Assembly: GCA_903921135.1 (NCBI GenBank)
Contig: CAIXOY010000097.1
Coordinates: forward strand, 1 to 7,408
Origin: an uncultured Gammaproteobacteria bacterium
GTDB taxonomy: Bacteria; Pseudomonadota; Gammaproteobacteria; Pseudomonadales; UBA5518
DNA: 7,408 nt
Direction of reading: 5' to 3'
Part shown: positions 1-6,141 of the stretch, piece after piece
How positions within the stretch are numbered: the first letter of the stretch is position 1
Layout of the letters: every line of letters starts with the position of its first letter
Notes under the pieces: generated by a model
What the model was told of the DNA's origin: nothing
The model's input: only the letters and a program-made list of their open reading frames with translations
The model's database searches: none
Program-made: the position numbers and the translations under genes

Positions 1-211
1 ATCGGATGCAGCCACCCTGGCGACCATCCGACGCGTGGCGAGGACCGAGGGACTGCTGCTCGACCCCGTGTACACCGGCAAGGCCTTCCACGGGCTGTTG
101 CAGGAACTCGCGGCATCACGGCTCTGTGACGGTGAGGACATCGTCTTCGTGCACACTGGCGGAATCTTCGGCCTCTTTCCCCAGCGTGCTCAGGTGCTGG
201 GCACCGACTGA
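1..211 (+). CDS. D-cysteine desulfhydrase / ACC deaminase-family PLP enzyme, C-terminal end only
   Basis: This is the last 69 codons of a gene that begins upstream of the window; the first complete in-frame codon starts at base 2 and the TGA is at 209-211. The visible protein matches the C-terminus of fold-type II PLP enzymes of the DcyD/ACC deaminase family. It has LLLDPVYTGKAFHGLLQE (the block that closes the large domain) and then VFVHTGGIFGLFPQ, the glycine-rich HTGG element near the cofactor phosphate. In this family D-cysteine desulfhydrase converts D-cysteine to pyruvate, sulfide and ammonia in the cytosol, while ACC deaminase opens aminocyclopropane carboxylate. The catalytic lysine and the residues that separate these activities lie outside the window, so the substrate cannot be fixed. 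The nearby cysB favours a sulfur role. The family assignment is secure; the exact activity is inferred. Confidence 0.85.
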   Translation, partial: SDAATLATIRRVARTEGLLLDPVYTGKAFHGLLQELAASRLCDGEDIVFVHTGGIFGLFPQRAQVLGTD

Positions 212-225
212 GAGAACGGGTTCTC
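212..225. repeat. Short perfect inverted repeat just after the upstream stop codon
   Basis: GAGAAC-GG-GTTCTC forms a perfect 6-bp inverted repeat with a 2-base centre, starting at the base after the TGA of the PLP enzyme gene and lying in the 69-bp gap before the 5'-nucleotidase. In RNA it could fold as a 5-bp stem with a 4-base loop. No T run follows, so it is not a convincing terminator. It could be a small operator or may be chance. Confidence 0.3.
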
Positions 226-280
226 GCCGCTGCGCGGGAATGCGACACTACCTGCCCTGCCACGGAGAGCCACACACCCC

Positions 281-1180
281 ATGGTCGCAGCCGCTGACAA
301 CAAGCTGGTGATCGCGATCTCCTCGCGCGCGCTCTTCGATCTGGACGCAAGCCACGAGATCTTCGAGCGGGAGGGAGTGGACGCCTATCATCGCTACCAG
401 ATCGCGCACGAGGACGAGATTCTGGCCCCCGGCGATGCCTTCCCGCTGGTGCAGAAGCTGCTGCGCCTTAACGATCTGCTCTCGGGGGACCCGCGAGTGG
501 AAGTGATCCTGCTCTCGAGGAACACGGCCGATACGGGGCTCCGGGTCTTCAACAGCATCCAGCACCATGGCCTCAAGATCTCTCGCGCCGCGTTTTGTGG
601 TGGGCGTAGCCCCTGGCGCTACGTGAGCGCTTTCGGCTGCCATCTTTTTCTGTCCACGGAGGCCGGCGATGTACGGCAGGCACTCGAGCAGGGCGTGGCC
701 GCCGCGACCTTCCTGCCCTCCGGCGCTGCCGCCGCCAACGATCCGGAACTGCGTTTCGCTTTCGACGGGGATGCCGTGCTCTTTTCCGACGAGGCAGAGC
801 AGGTCTACAAGAGCCAGGGGCTCGCTGCCTTCACACAGAGCGAGCAACAGGCCGCGCGCGAGCCCCTGTCTGGCGGGCCTTTCAAGGCCTTCCTGTCTGC
901 GTTGCACGGATTGCAGCACGAGTTCCCGCACGACGCCTGCCCGATACGCACCGCGCTGGTGACGGCGCGTGCCGCGCCTGCGCACGAGCGCGTGGTACGC
1001 ACGCTGCGTGCCTGGAACATCCGCATCGACGAGTCACTGTTTCTCGGCGGCATGACCAAGGCTGAATTCCTCGCGGCCTACGGTGCAGACGTGTTCTTCG
1101 ACGACCAGAAAGCGCATTGCGAACCTGCCAGCGAACTGGTCCCCACCGGACATGTTCCCCATGGCATCGCCAATCGCTGA
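281..1180 (+). CDS. Cytosolic 5'-nucleotidase (5'-nucleotidase family PF06189)
   Basis: This 299-residue protein resembles the bacterial and animal cytosolic IMP/AMP 5'-nucleotidase family, HAD-related enzymes that remove the 5' phosphate from nucleoside monophosphates. Visible landmarks are SSRALFDLD at residues 14-22 (family N-terminal motif with the acidic residues), VEVILLSRN at 73-81, FDGDAVLFSDE at 161-171, the Thr-bearing strand TALVTAR at 224-230, and the C-terminal GGMTKAEFLAAYGADVFFDDQ at 256-276, which supplies the HAD lysine and acidic pair. The length is close to the family norm. There is no signal peptide or membrane segment. The ATG at 281 is preceded by GGAG at 264-267, rather far away (13 nt). 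The gene lies 69 bp after the PLP enzyme and 15 bp before cysB, so it is probably cotranscribed. The preferred nucleotide cannot be read from the sequence. Confidence 0.88.
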   Translation: MVAAADNKLVIAISSRALFDLDASHEIFEREGVDAYHRYQIAHEDEILAPGDAFPLVQKLLRLNDLLSGDPRVEVILLSRNTADTGLRVFNSIQHHGLKISRAAFCGGRSPWRYVSAFGCHLFLSTEAGDVRQALEQGVAAATFLPSGAAAANDPELRFAFDGDAVLFSDEAEQVYKSQGLAAFTQSEQQAAREPLSGGPFKAFLSALHGLQHEFPHDACPIRTALVTARAAPAHERVVRTLRAWNIRIDESLFLGGMTKAEFLAAYGADVFFDDQKAHCEPASELVPTGHVPHGIANR

Positions 1181-1195
1181 AAGGGCCCCCCGCGC

Positions 1196-2170
1196 ATGAA
1201 ACTCCAGCAGCTGCGCTACATCTGGGAAGTGGCACGCCATGACCTCAACGTCTCTGCCACCGCTCAGGCGCTCTACACCTCGCAGCCGGGTATCAGCAAA
1301 CAGATCCGCCTGCTCGAGGATGAACTCGGCGTCGAGATCTTCGAGCGCAGCGGCAAACACCTGACCCGCGTAACACCCGCTGGCGAAGCCATCCTCGCGC
1401 GGGCCGGCGAGATCCTGCGCACCGCAGAGGCCATTCGCCAGGTCGCGCAGGAGTGCCGCAACGACCAGCGCGGCACGCTGGCCATCGCTACCACGCACAC
1501 CCAGGCCCGTTACGCCTTGCCGCCCGTGATCAAGGCATTCATGGAGCGCTATCCGGAGGTGTCTCTGCACATGCACCAGGGCACGCCCGTGCAGATCGCC
1601 GAGATGGCCGCCGCGGGCACAGTGGACTTCGCCATCGCCACCGAGGCGATGGAGCATTTTGCAGACCTGGTGATGATGCCCTGTTATCGCTGGAACCGCT
1701 GCGTGGTGGTGCCGCGCGGTCATCCGCTCGCCGCGCTTCGGCGGCTCACGCTGGAAGATGTAGCGAAGCACCCCATCGTCACCTACGTCTTCGGCTTCAC
1801 CGGCCGCTCGAAGCTCGATGAGGCCTTCCGCGAGAAGGGGCTCACACCGCGCGTCGTTTTCACCGCGACGGACGCAGACGTCATCAAGACCTATGTTCGT
1901 CTGGGACTGGGCATCGGCATCGTGGCGCGCATGGCCGTGGACGATGTGCAGGACAGCGATCTTGTGGTTCTGGACGCGAGCGCGCTCTTCAAGCCCAGCG
2001 TGACCCGCATCGGCTTCCGGCGCGGAACCTTCCTGCGCGGTTTCATGTACGAGTTCATCGAACTCTTCGCACCACATCTCACCCGGCGTGTGATCGAGAC
2101 GGCTTGCGAGCGTCACGGCACGGGCGCGCTGGACGAGCTTTTCGCCGATATGGAATTGCCCACCTATTGA
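1196..2170 (+). CDS. cysB: CysB, LysR-type regulator of cysteine biosynthesis
   Basis: The protein has 324 residues, the same length as enteric CysB, and is alignable with it from end to end. Residues 1-60 form the winged helix-turn-helix (MKLQQLRYI, then ATAQALYTSQPGISKQIRLLE). The effector domain follows, opening with ATTHTQARYALP at 98-109. Residues known to contact sulfate/inducer in the enteric protein are kept at the same numbers: Thr100, Thr102, Gln103, Thr149 and Thr202. FTATDADVIKTYVRLGLGIG and GFRRGTFLRGFMYEFI are further family hallmarks. CysB is a cytoplasmic tetramer that activates sulfate uptake and assimilation genes when N-acetylserine is present and sulfide is low. A weak AAGGG at 1181-1185 precedes the ATG by 10 nt. 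The paralogue Cbl is the main alternative, but the length and the C-terminal tail favour CysB. No cysteine-biosynthesis gene directly follows. Confidence 0.95.
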   Translation: MKLQQLRYIWEVARHDLNVSATAQALYTSQPGISKQIRLLEDELGVEIFERSGKHLTRVTPAGEAILARAGEILRTAEAIRQVAQECRNDQRGTLAIATTHTQARYALPPVIKAFMERYPEVSLHMHQGTPVQIAEMAAAGTVDFAIATEAMEHFADLVMMPCYRWNRCVVVPRGHPLAALRRLTLEDVAKHPIVTYVFGFTGRSKLDEAFREKGLTPRVVFTATDADVIKTYVRLGLGIGIVARMAVDDVQDSDLVVLDASALFKPSVTRIGFRRGTFLRGFMYEFIELFAPHLTRRVIETACERHGTGALDELFADMELPTY

Positions 2171-2195
2171 CCTGCCGCGATGCGGCGTTGCTGTT

Positions 2196-2200
2196 GAGGA
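2196..2200 (+). promoter_or_regulatory. Ribosome binding site of thrH
   Basis: GAGGA lies 5 nt before the ATG at 2206. This supports that start over an upstream in-frame codon inside cysB, which would add 34 residues not expected for ThrH. The whole cysB-thrH gap is only 35 bp and shows no terminator, consistent with readthrough from cysB. Confidence 0.65.
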
Positions 2201-2205
2201 ATATC

Positions 2206-2817
2206 ATGGAACTTGCCTGCCTGGACCTCGAAGGGGTCCTCATCCCGGAAATCTGGATCGAATTTGCCGATCGCACGGGCATCCCGGAATTGCGTGCCAC
2301 CACGCGGGATGTGCCCGACTACGACGTGTTGATGAAGCAGCGCCTGCGCCTGCTCGACCAGCACGGGCTGAAGCTGCCGGACATCCAGGCCGTCATCGAG
2401 ACCATGCAGCCGCTGGAGGGAGCAGGGGAATTCCTCGACTGGCTGCGCGAGCGCTTCCAGGTTCTGATCCTCTCGGACACCTATTACGAATTCGCTGCGC
2501 CGCTGATGCGGCAGTTGGGCAACCCGACCCTGTTTTGCCATCGTCTGGAAGCGGACGCGGCCGGGCGGGTGACGGACTATGTCCTGCGTCAGAAGGACCC
2601 CAAACGCCAGGCGGTGAAGGCGCTCAAGTCGCTCAATTTCCGTGTGATCGCGGCGGGCGACTCCTACAACGACACCACCATGCTCGCCGAGGCCGACGCG
2701 GGCATCCTGTTCAATGCGCCCGAGCGGGTGATCGCGGAGTTCCCTCAGTTTCCGTCGGTGGTGGGCTACCCGCGTCTGCGCGATGCCTTCCGGGCGGCGA
2801 GCATCAGGGATCTCTGA
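2206..2817 (+). CDS. thrH: ThrH, phosphoserine phosphatase / homoserine phosphotransferase
   Basis: This 203-residue HAD-superfamily enzyme matches Pseudomonas ThrH (about 205 residues) throughout. ThrH dephosphorylates phosphoserine to serine and can pass the phosphate to homoserine, giving homoserine phosphate for threonine synthesis. HAD motif I is the family's DLEG at 7-10, with nucleophile Asp7 and Glu9 in place of the usual second Asp; this variant is typical of ThrH and distinguishes it from SerB. Motif II is LSDTYYEF at 89-96 (Ser90), motif III Lys133 in KDPKRQ, and motif IV GDSYNDTTML at 151-160 (Asp152, Asp156). RATTRDVPDYDVLMKQR at 30-46 belongs to the cap. The start at 2206 fits the family N-terminus MELACLDLEG. 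The gene follows cysB by 35 bp and its last 14 bp overlap the 3' end of pabB on the other strand. Serine supply links it to the cysteine theme of its neighbours. Confidence 0.94.
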   Translation: MELACLDLEGVLIPEIWIEFADRTGIPELRATTRDVPDYDVLMKQRLRLLDQHGLKLPDIQAVIETMQPLEGAGEFLDWLRERFQVLILSDTYYEFAAPLMRQLGNPTLFCHRLEADAAGRVTDYVLRQKDPKRQAVKALKSLNFRVIAAGDSYNDTTMLAEADAGILFNAPERVIAEFPQFPSVVGYPRLRDAFRAASIRDL

Positions 2818-4195
2818 GCAGGGCCGCGATCGCGCCTGGTTGCAGCTCCTCCAGCAGCGGTTCGACCTTCGTCAGGCTCTCACGGTATTCCGTATCGCAG
2901 GCGGAGTCGGCAACGATACCGCCACCGCCCCAGGCGTGGATTTCGTCTCCGTCCCAAGCGAGCGAGCGGATCGTGATGCTGGTGTCCATGTTGCCGTCGA
3001 AGGAGATGTATCCTGCGGAGCCGCAGTAAACGCTGCGCGCGTCGGGTTCGAGTTCGTCGATCACCTGCATGGCGCGTATCTTCGGCGCGCCCGTGATGGA
3101 TCCCCCCGGGAAGCAGTGCTCCAGCAGACTGAGCGGTGTCTCGTCAGGAGAGAGCTCGCCAGTGACCACGCTGACCAGATGGTGGACGTTCGCGTAGCTT
3201 TCGAGCGAGCAGAGCTTTCCGACATGCACACTGCCCGTGCGGCAGGCGCGCCCGATGTCGTTTCGCATCAGGTCGACGATCATCACGTTCTCGGCACGAT
3301 CCTTGGCCGAGGCGAGCAGGGCGTCGGCACGTGCGCGGTCGGTCTCCGGATCCTGCCCCCTGCGCACAGTGCCCTTGATGGGGCGTGTTTCCACTCTCCC
3401 ACCTGAGACCCTCAGGAAGCGCTCTGGCGAGAGACTGAGCAGCGCGCTCTCACCGTCTGCCATGAAGGCCGAGAAAGGCGAGGCCATGCGCCGGCGCAGC
3501 CGCAGGTACGCTTCCCATGGATCACCTCGCCCGCCCGCGCTCAGACGCTGCGCGAAGTTCACCTGGTAGACGTCTCCCGAGAGGATGTACTCCCGGATGC
3601 GGGCGAAGGCGCAGGCATAGCCGGCACGGTCCATGTTCGAGCGGAACGGGGAGGTGGTTCTGAACGGTTCTGGTGCTGTCGTGGACTGTCCGAGTTCGCG
3701 AAGGATCTCCTGGCGCAGCGCCTGACCCACCAAAGGCGTGAAAATCGCGGCGCTGCGCCGGAGTTCGTGATCCTGCATCAACGCCCAGCCGTGGATGCCA
3801 ACGCGAAGATCCGGCAGAGCGCCCGGGTCACGCCACGGTGTTCGGGAGAGGCGCGCGCCGAGCCCATAGCCGAACCAGCCGATGGCGCCGCCAGAGAAGG
3901 GCCATTCGCCGGGAAGTTGCCAGCCTTGGGGCGCGAGTTCATCGAGCAGTGTTGCAAGCACCTTGAAGGGTGAGCCGCTCGCGGCGCGCTCGCGACCGGC
4001 GTGCCATTCGCGCGTGATGCCGCGGCGCGACTCGACCTGCGCGACAGGGTCACTCGAGAGCAGATCGAAGCGGCCCTCATGGCTGTAGGGCCGAGCACTG
4101 TCGAGCAGCACGGCACCCCGGCGATGGCGGATGCGCGCGAAGTACCCGCAAGGATCTGCGAGATAGGGCAGGGGGACTACATCCTGCACGTGCAA
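2804..4195 (-). CDS. pabB: PabB, aminodeoxychorismate synthase component I
   Basis: This chorismate-utilising enzyme of about 463 residues makes 4-amino-4-deoxychorismate from chorismate and ammonia supplied by PabA, the first step to p-aminobenzoate and folate. Numbering is from the TTG start chosen here. The N-terminal region includes LLDSARPYSHEGRFDLL, the anthranilate synthase I-like N-domain. The catalytic half carries PIKGT at 272-276, whose Lys274 is the nucleophile that distinguishes PabB from TrpE (Ala there). It is followed by VDLMRNDIGR at 307-316, GGSITGAPKIRAMQVIDELE at 364-383 and GGGIVADSACDTEYRES at 425-441. Lys274 has the same number as in E. coli PabB, which supports the start. 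No PabA domain is fused and none lies in the window. A longer reading from ATG at 4321 would add 42 basic residues unlike the family and is disfavoured. Confidence 0.94.
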   Translation of the reverse strand: MHVQDVVPLPYLADPCGYFARIRHRRGAVLLDSARPYSHEGRFDLLSSDPVAQVESRRGITREWHAGRERAASGSPFKVLATLLDELAPQGWQLPGEWPFSGGAIGWFGYGLGARLSRTPWRDPGALPDLRVGIHGWALMQDHELRRSAAIFTPLVGQALRQEILRELGQSTTAPEPFRTTSPFRSNMDRAGYACAFARIREYILSGDVYQVNFAQRLSAGGRGDPWEAYLRLRRRMASPFSAFMADGESALLSLSPERFLRVSGGRVETRPIKGTVRRGQDPETDRARADALLASAKDRAENVMIVDLMRNDIGRACRTGSVHVGKLCSLESYANVHHLVSVVTGELSPDETPLSLLEHCFPGGSITGAPKIRAMQVIDELEPDARSVYCGSAGYISFDGNMDTSITIRSLAWDGDEIHAWGGGGIVADSACDTEYRESLTKVEPLLEELQPGAIAALLRDP

Positions 4196-4203
4196 GCGAT
4201 TCG

Positions 4204-4208
4204 CCTCC
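4204..4208 (-). promoter_or_regulatory. Ribosome binding site of pabB, supporting a TTG start
   Basis: Read on the - strand this is GGAGG, a near-perfect Shine-Dalgarno sequence, 8 nt before TTG at 4195-4193. The next in-frame candidate, GTG at 4189-4187, would be 14 nt away, and the upstream ATG at 4321 has no comparable site. The TTG is therefore the best start. If correct, the rare start codon would hold PabB translation low. Confidence 0.65.
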
Positions 4209-4213
4209 GGCGG

Positions 4214-4242
4214 TTGATCTTGCCGCCCTAACTGCCTAATCT
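4214..4242 (+). promoter_or_regulatory. Possible sigma-70 promoter for the carboxylase genes
   Basis: TTGATC (4214-4219) and TAATCT (4237-4242) are separated by exactly 17 nt. The first matches TTGACA at four positions; the second keeps the TA...T core of TATAAT. Transcription would start near 4249-4251 and give a leader of about 140 nt containing the hairpin at 4286-4321. The match is moderate and by eye only. Confidence 0.3.
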
Positions 4243-4268
4243 TGCGGGGTTTTTTGCCGGCCTGCCTA
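4232..4268. repeat. Direct repeats in the divergent control region
   Basis: CTGCCTA occurs at 4232-4238 and again at 4262-4268, exactly 30 bp apart, or about three helical turns. TTGCCGG also occurs twice nearby, at 4254-4260 and 4274-4280. Phased short repeats between divergent genes can be regulator half-sites, but at 7 bp in GC-rich DNA chance is a real alternative. Confidence 0.25.
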
Positions 4269-4285
4269 GCGGCTTGCCGGTGACC

Positions 4286-4321
4286 ATGCACACGGCCGGA
4301 AAGTCCGGTGCAGTGTGCCAT
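4286..4321 (+). promoter_or_regulatory. Terminator-like hairpin in the leader of the carboxylase genes
   Basis: GCACAC (4288-4293) pairs with GTGTGC (4313-4318). Inside it CCGGA (4296-4300) pairs with TCCGG (4304-4308) around a 3-base AAG loop, plus one G-T pair and a small internal loop. Two further A-T pairs extend the foot past a bulged C. A run of five T (4321-4325) follows directly on the + strand. It has the form of an intrinsic terminator, but no + strand gene ends within about 1.4 kb upstream. It therefore sits in the carboxylase leader, as an attenuator or mRNA-end structure. On the - strand it lies in the upstream region of pabB without a T run. The pairing is seen; the role is inferred. 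Confidence 0.4.
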
Positions 4322-4352
4322 TTTTCGGGCGCCACGCGGTTTGTGTGCGGCG

Positions 4353-4375
4353 TGAACTTTTTTCCTCTTTGTTCA
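4353..4375. repeat. Inverted repeat TGAAC-N13-GTTCA before the carboxyltransferase start
   Basis: TGAAC at 4353-4357 and GTTCA at 4371-4375 are perfect inverted arms around a pyrimidine-only 13-nt centre. The right arm ends at the first base of the AAGGA ribosome binding site. It could be an operator for a dimeric regulator or a weak RNA stem close to the ribosome binding site. The short arms make chance possible. Confidence 0.3.
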
Positions 4376-4379
4376 AGGA
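4375..4379 (+). promoter_or_regulatory. Ribosome binding site of the carboxyltransferase gene
   Basis: AAGGA lies 10 nt before the ATG at 4390. It favours that start over the in-frame GTG at 4315, which would begin inside the right arm of the leader hairpin and add 25 residues (including a Cys- and Phe-rich stretch) without a visible ribosome binding site. Confidence 0.6.
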
Positions 4380-4389
4380 CTGCGGCACG

Positions 4390-6111
4390 ATGAGCGACGA
4401 GCGGAGTCCCGCCTACTCCCTGCAGAACCCCTTCCACGACGAACCCGAGCACGCCTTCACGGTGCCTGGGCAGGTGGGCTATCAGCCCGGTCTCTACGAG
4501 CAGACGCTGGCCGAGGGCCTCGCGCTGCAGCGTCGTCCGCGCCAGGCCGCCGGTGTGGTCAACATCGAGCGCCAGCACCAGAAAGACCGGATGACCATCT
4601 GGGAACGCATCTCGGTGCTGGCCGACGGTGAGCCCACGGTGCTCTTCCAGAACTGGGGCGAGAACCTCGACGGCGCATCACTGGTCACGGCGATCATCCG
4701 CGTGAACGGGCGTGATGTGGCGCTGTACGGGCACGATTTCACCGTGCGCGCAGGCTCCATGGATGCCACCAACGGCCGCAAGCTCGCGCGGCTGTTCGAA
4801 CTCGCGGGCAAGCGGCGTATCCCGCTGGTCGGCCTGAACGACAGCGCCGGGGCTTACGTGCCGGCGGGCGTCGGTGGTCTTGACGGTTATGCCGAGGCCT
4901 TCACCGCGCTGCGCAAGGTGAGCGGTGTGGTGCCGAGCATCATGTGCATGTTCGGTTTCAATGCTGGCGGCGGCTCCTACCTGCCGCGTCAGGGCAGCTT
5001 TGTGATCCAGCCGCGTGGCACCTTCTTCGGCCTGACGGGCGCCGGCGTGGTGAAGTCCGTTCTGGGTGAGGACGTCACGCCGGACGAACTCGGCGGCCCT
5101 CTGGTGCACTCGCAGAGCGGCGTGACCGATTTCGTCGTCGAAGACGAAGTGGGCGCGCTGATGAAAGTCCGCGAGATCCTGAACTACATCCCTAACAACA
5201 ACGGCGAACTGGCCCGGTACCAGCCGACGTCCGACCCCGTGGACCGCAAGACCTGGGACGTGGACATCCTGCTGCGCAAGGCCTTCAACTCTCCCACCGG
5301 TTTCAACACGCCCTTCGACGTCAGCATCATCATCCAGCAACTCTGTGACCACGGCGACTTCATGGAAGTGCAGCCCGACCGTGCGCGCAACACCATCACG
5401 GCCTTCGGGCGCCTTGGCGGTCAGGTGGTGGGCTTCGTTGCCAACAACAGCGCCGTGGCTTCGGGGCAGATCGACATCGCGGCGGCCTACAAGAACGCGC
5501 GCTTCATCCGCTTCTGCAATCTCTACAACATCCCCGTGGTGTTCATGGAGGACACGACCGGCTTCCTGCCCGGGCGGGAGCAGGAGACCGGCGGTATCGT
5601 TCAGGCCGGGCGCGCCATGCTCGACGCGATCATCGACCTGCGCACGCCGCGCTTCCTCGTGATCCTGCGCAACGCCTTCGGCGGCGCCTATGCCTCGTTC
5701 AACAACTACCCCACCGGCGCCGACATGGTGATCGCGCTCCCCACGACGCGCGCGGCTGTGATGGGGCCCGCAGGCGTCGAGTTCGTCTACAAGGACGAAC
5801 TGCGTGCGGTGCGTGCTGCACGCCAGTCGCGTCTCGCCGAGGCGCTGAAAGCGCTGCGGGCTGACGGCGTTGCGGACGCCGAGGCGGAAGCGAAGAAACA
5901 GGTCGATGCCTGGGCCAAAGAGCAGGAAGCAGCGCTCGCCACGCGCTATGAAAAGGAACTGATGAACCCCAACGAGGCGCTCAGCCTCGGATCGATCTCG
6001 CAGATCGTCATGCCCTCGGATCTCCGCAAGGTGCTTGCCGAGAACCTGCTCTTCCATCTGCGTCACTACGAGCCTGGCCCGTTCAACGGCGTACAGCGCG
6101 AATTCCACTGA
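4390..6111 (+). CDS. Acyl-CoA carboxylase-type carboxyltransferase subunit, substrate unknown
   Basis: This 573-residue protein has the two crotonase-like halves of the PccB/AccD5 carboxyltransferase superfamily, which move CO2 from carboxybiotin to an acyl-CoA or related acceptor in the cytosol. The N half contains MTIWERISVLAD at 68-79, NDSAGAYVPAGVGGLDGY at 150-167 (canonical DSGGARIQEGV block) and GFNAGGGSYLPRQGSFVI at 189-206 (oxyanion hole). TGAGVVKSVLGEDVTPDELGG lies at 216-236. The C half contains FMEVQPDRARNTITAFGRLGG at 324-344, FMEDTTGFLPGREQETGGIV at 385-404 and ILRNAFGGAYASFNN at 425-439. AVMGPAGVEFVYKDEL lies at 456-471. About 55 charged, Ala-rich, probably helical residues follow (472-525), longer than in PccB, before NPNEALSLGSISQIV. 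Standard PccB is nearer 510-540 residues. The biotin carboxylase gene follows after 30 bp. The superfamily is certain; the substrate (acetyl-, propionyl-, longer acyl-CoA or other) is not. Confidence 0.88.
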   Translation: MSDERSPAYSLQNPFHDEPEHAFTVPGQVGYQPGLYEQTLAEGLALQRRPRQAAGVVNIERQHQKDRMTIWERISVLADGEPTVLFQNWGENLDGASLVTAIIRVNGRDVALYGHDFTVRAGSMDATNGRKLARLFELAGKRRIPLVGLNDSAGAYVPAGVGGLDGYAEAFTALRKVSGVVPSIMCMFGFNAGGGSYLPRQGSFVIQPRGTFFGLTGAGVVKSVLGEDVTPDELGGPLVHSQSGVTDFVVEDEVGALMKVREILNYIPNNNGELARYQPTSDPVDRKTWDVDILLRKAFNSPTGFNTPFDVSIIIQQLCDHGDFMEVQPDRARNTITAFGRLGGQVVGFVANNSAVASGQIDIAAAYKNARFIRFCNLYNIPVVFMEDTTGFLPGREQETGGIVQAGRAMLDAIIDLRTPRFLVILRNAFGGAYASFNNYPTGADMVIALPTTRAAVMGPAGVEFVYKDELRAVRAARQSRLAEALKALRADGVADAEAEAKKQVDAWAKEQEAALATRYEKELMNPNEALSLGSISQIVMPSDLRKVLAENLLFHLRHYEPGPFNGVQREFH

Positions 6112-6141
6112 CGCGAACCCCCTGCGGAGAGACACCCGACC
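6112..6141 (+). other. 30-bp junction between carboxyltransferase and biotin carboxylase genes
   Basis: The spacer contains the GGAG ribosome binding site at 6126-6129 and no hairpin or T run. The two genes are on the same strand and are almost certainly on one mRNA, as expected for subunits of one enzyme. Confidence 0.6.

Noticed and set aside
248..985. A 245-codon open frame antisense to the 5'-nucleotidase
   Set aside because: The + strand frame has clear 5'-nucleotidase motifs; this one has none.
1034..2116. A 360-codon open frame antisense to cysB
   Set aside because: It shows the same shadow composition and no family resemblance, and it covers a fully conserved CysB.
2104..2205. An N-terminal extension of ThrH starting inside cysB
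   Set aside because: The ThrH family starts at MELACLDLEG, and a good ribosome binding site precedes the ATG at 2206.
4196..4321. A 42-residue N-terminal extension of PabB from ATG 4321
   Set aside because: The added residues are basic and unlike PabB, there is no good ribosome binding site, and the region carries control-type structures.
4295..4321. A sigma-54 promoter for pabB suggested by TGGCAC on the - strand
   Set aside because: The GC element that should follow at the fixed spacing is absent.
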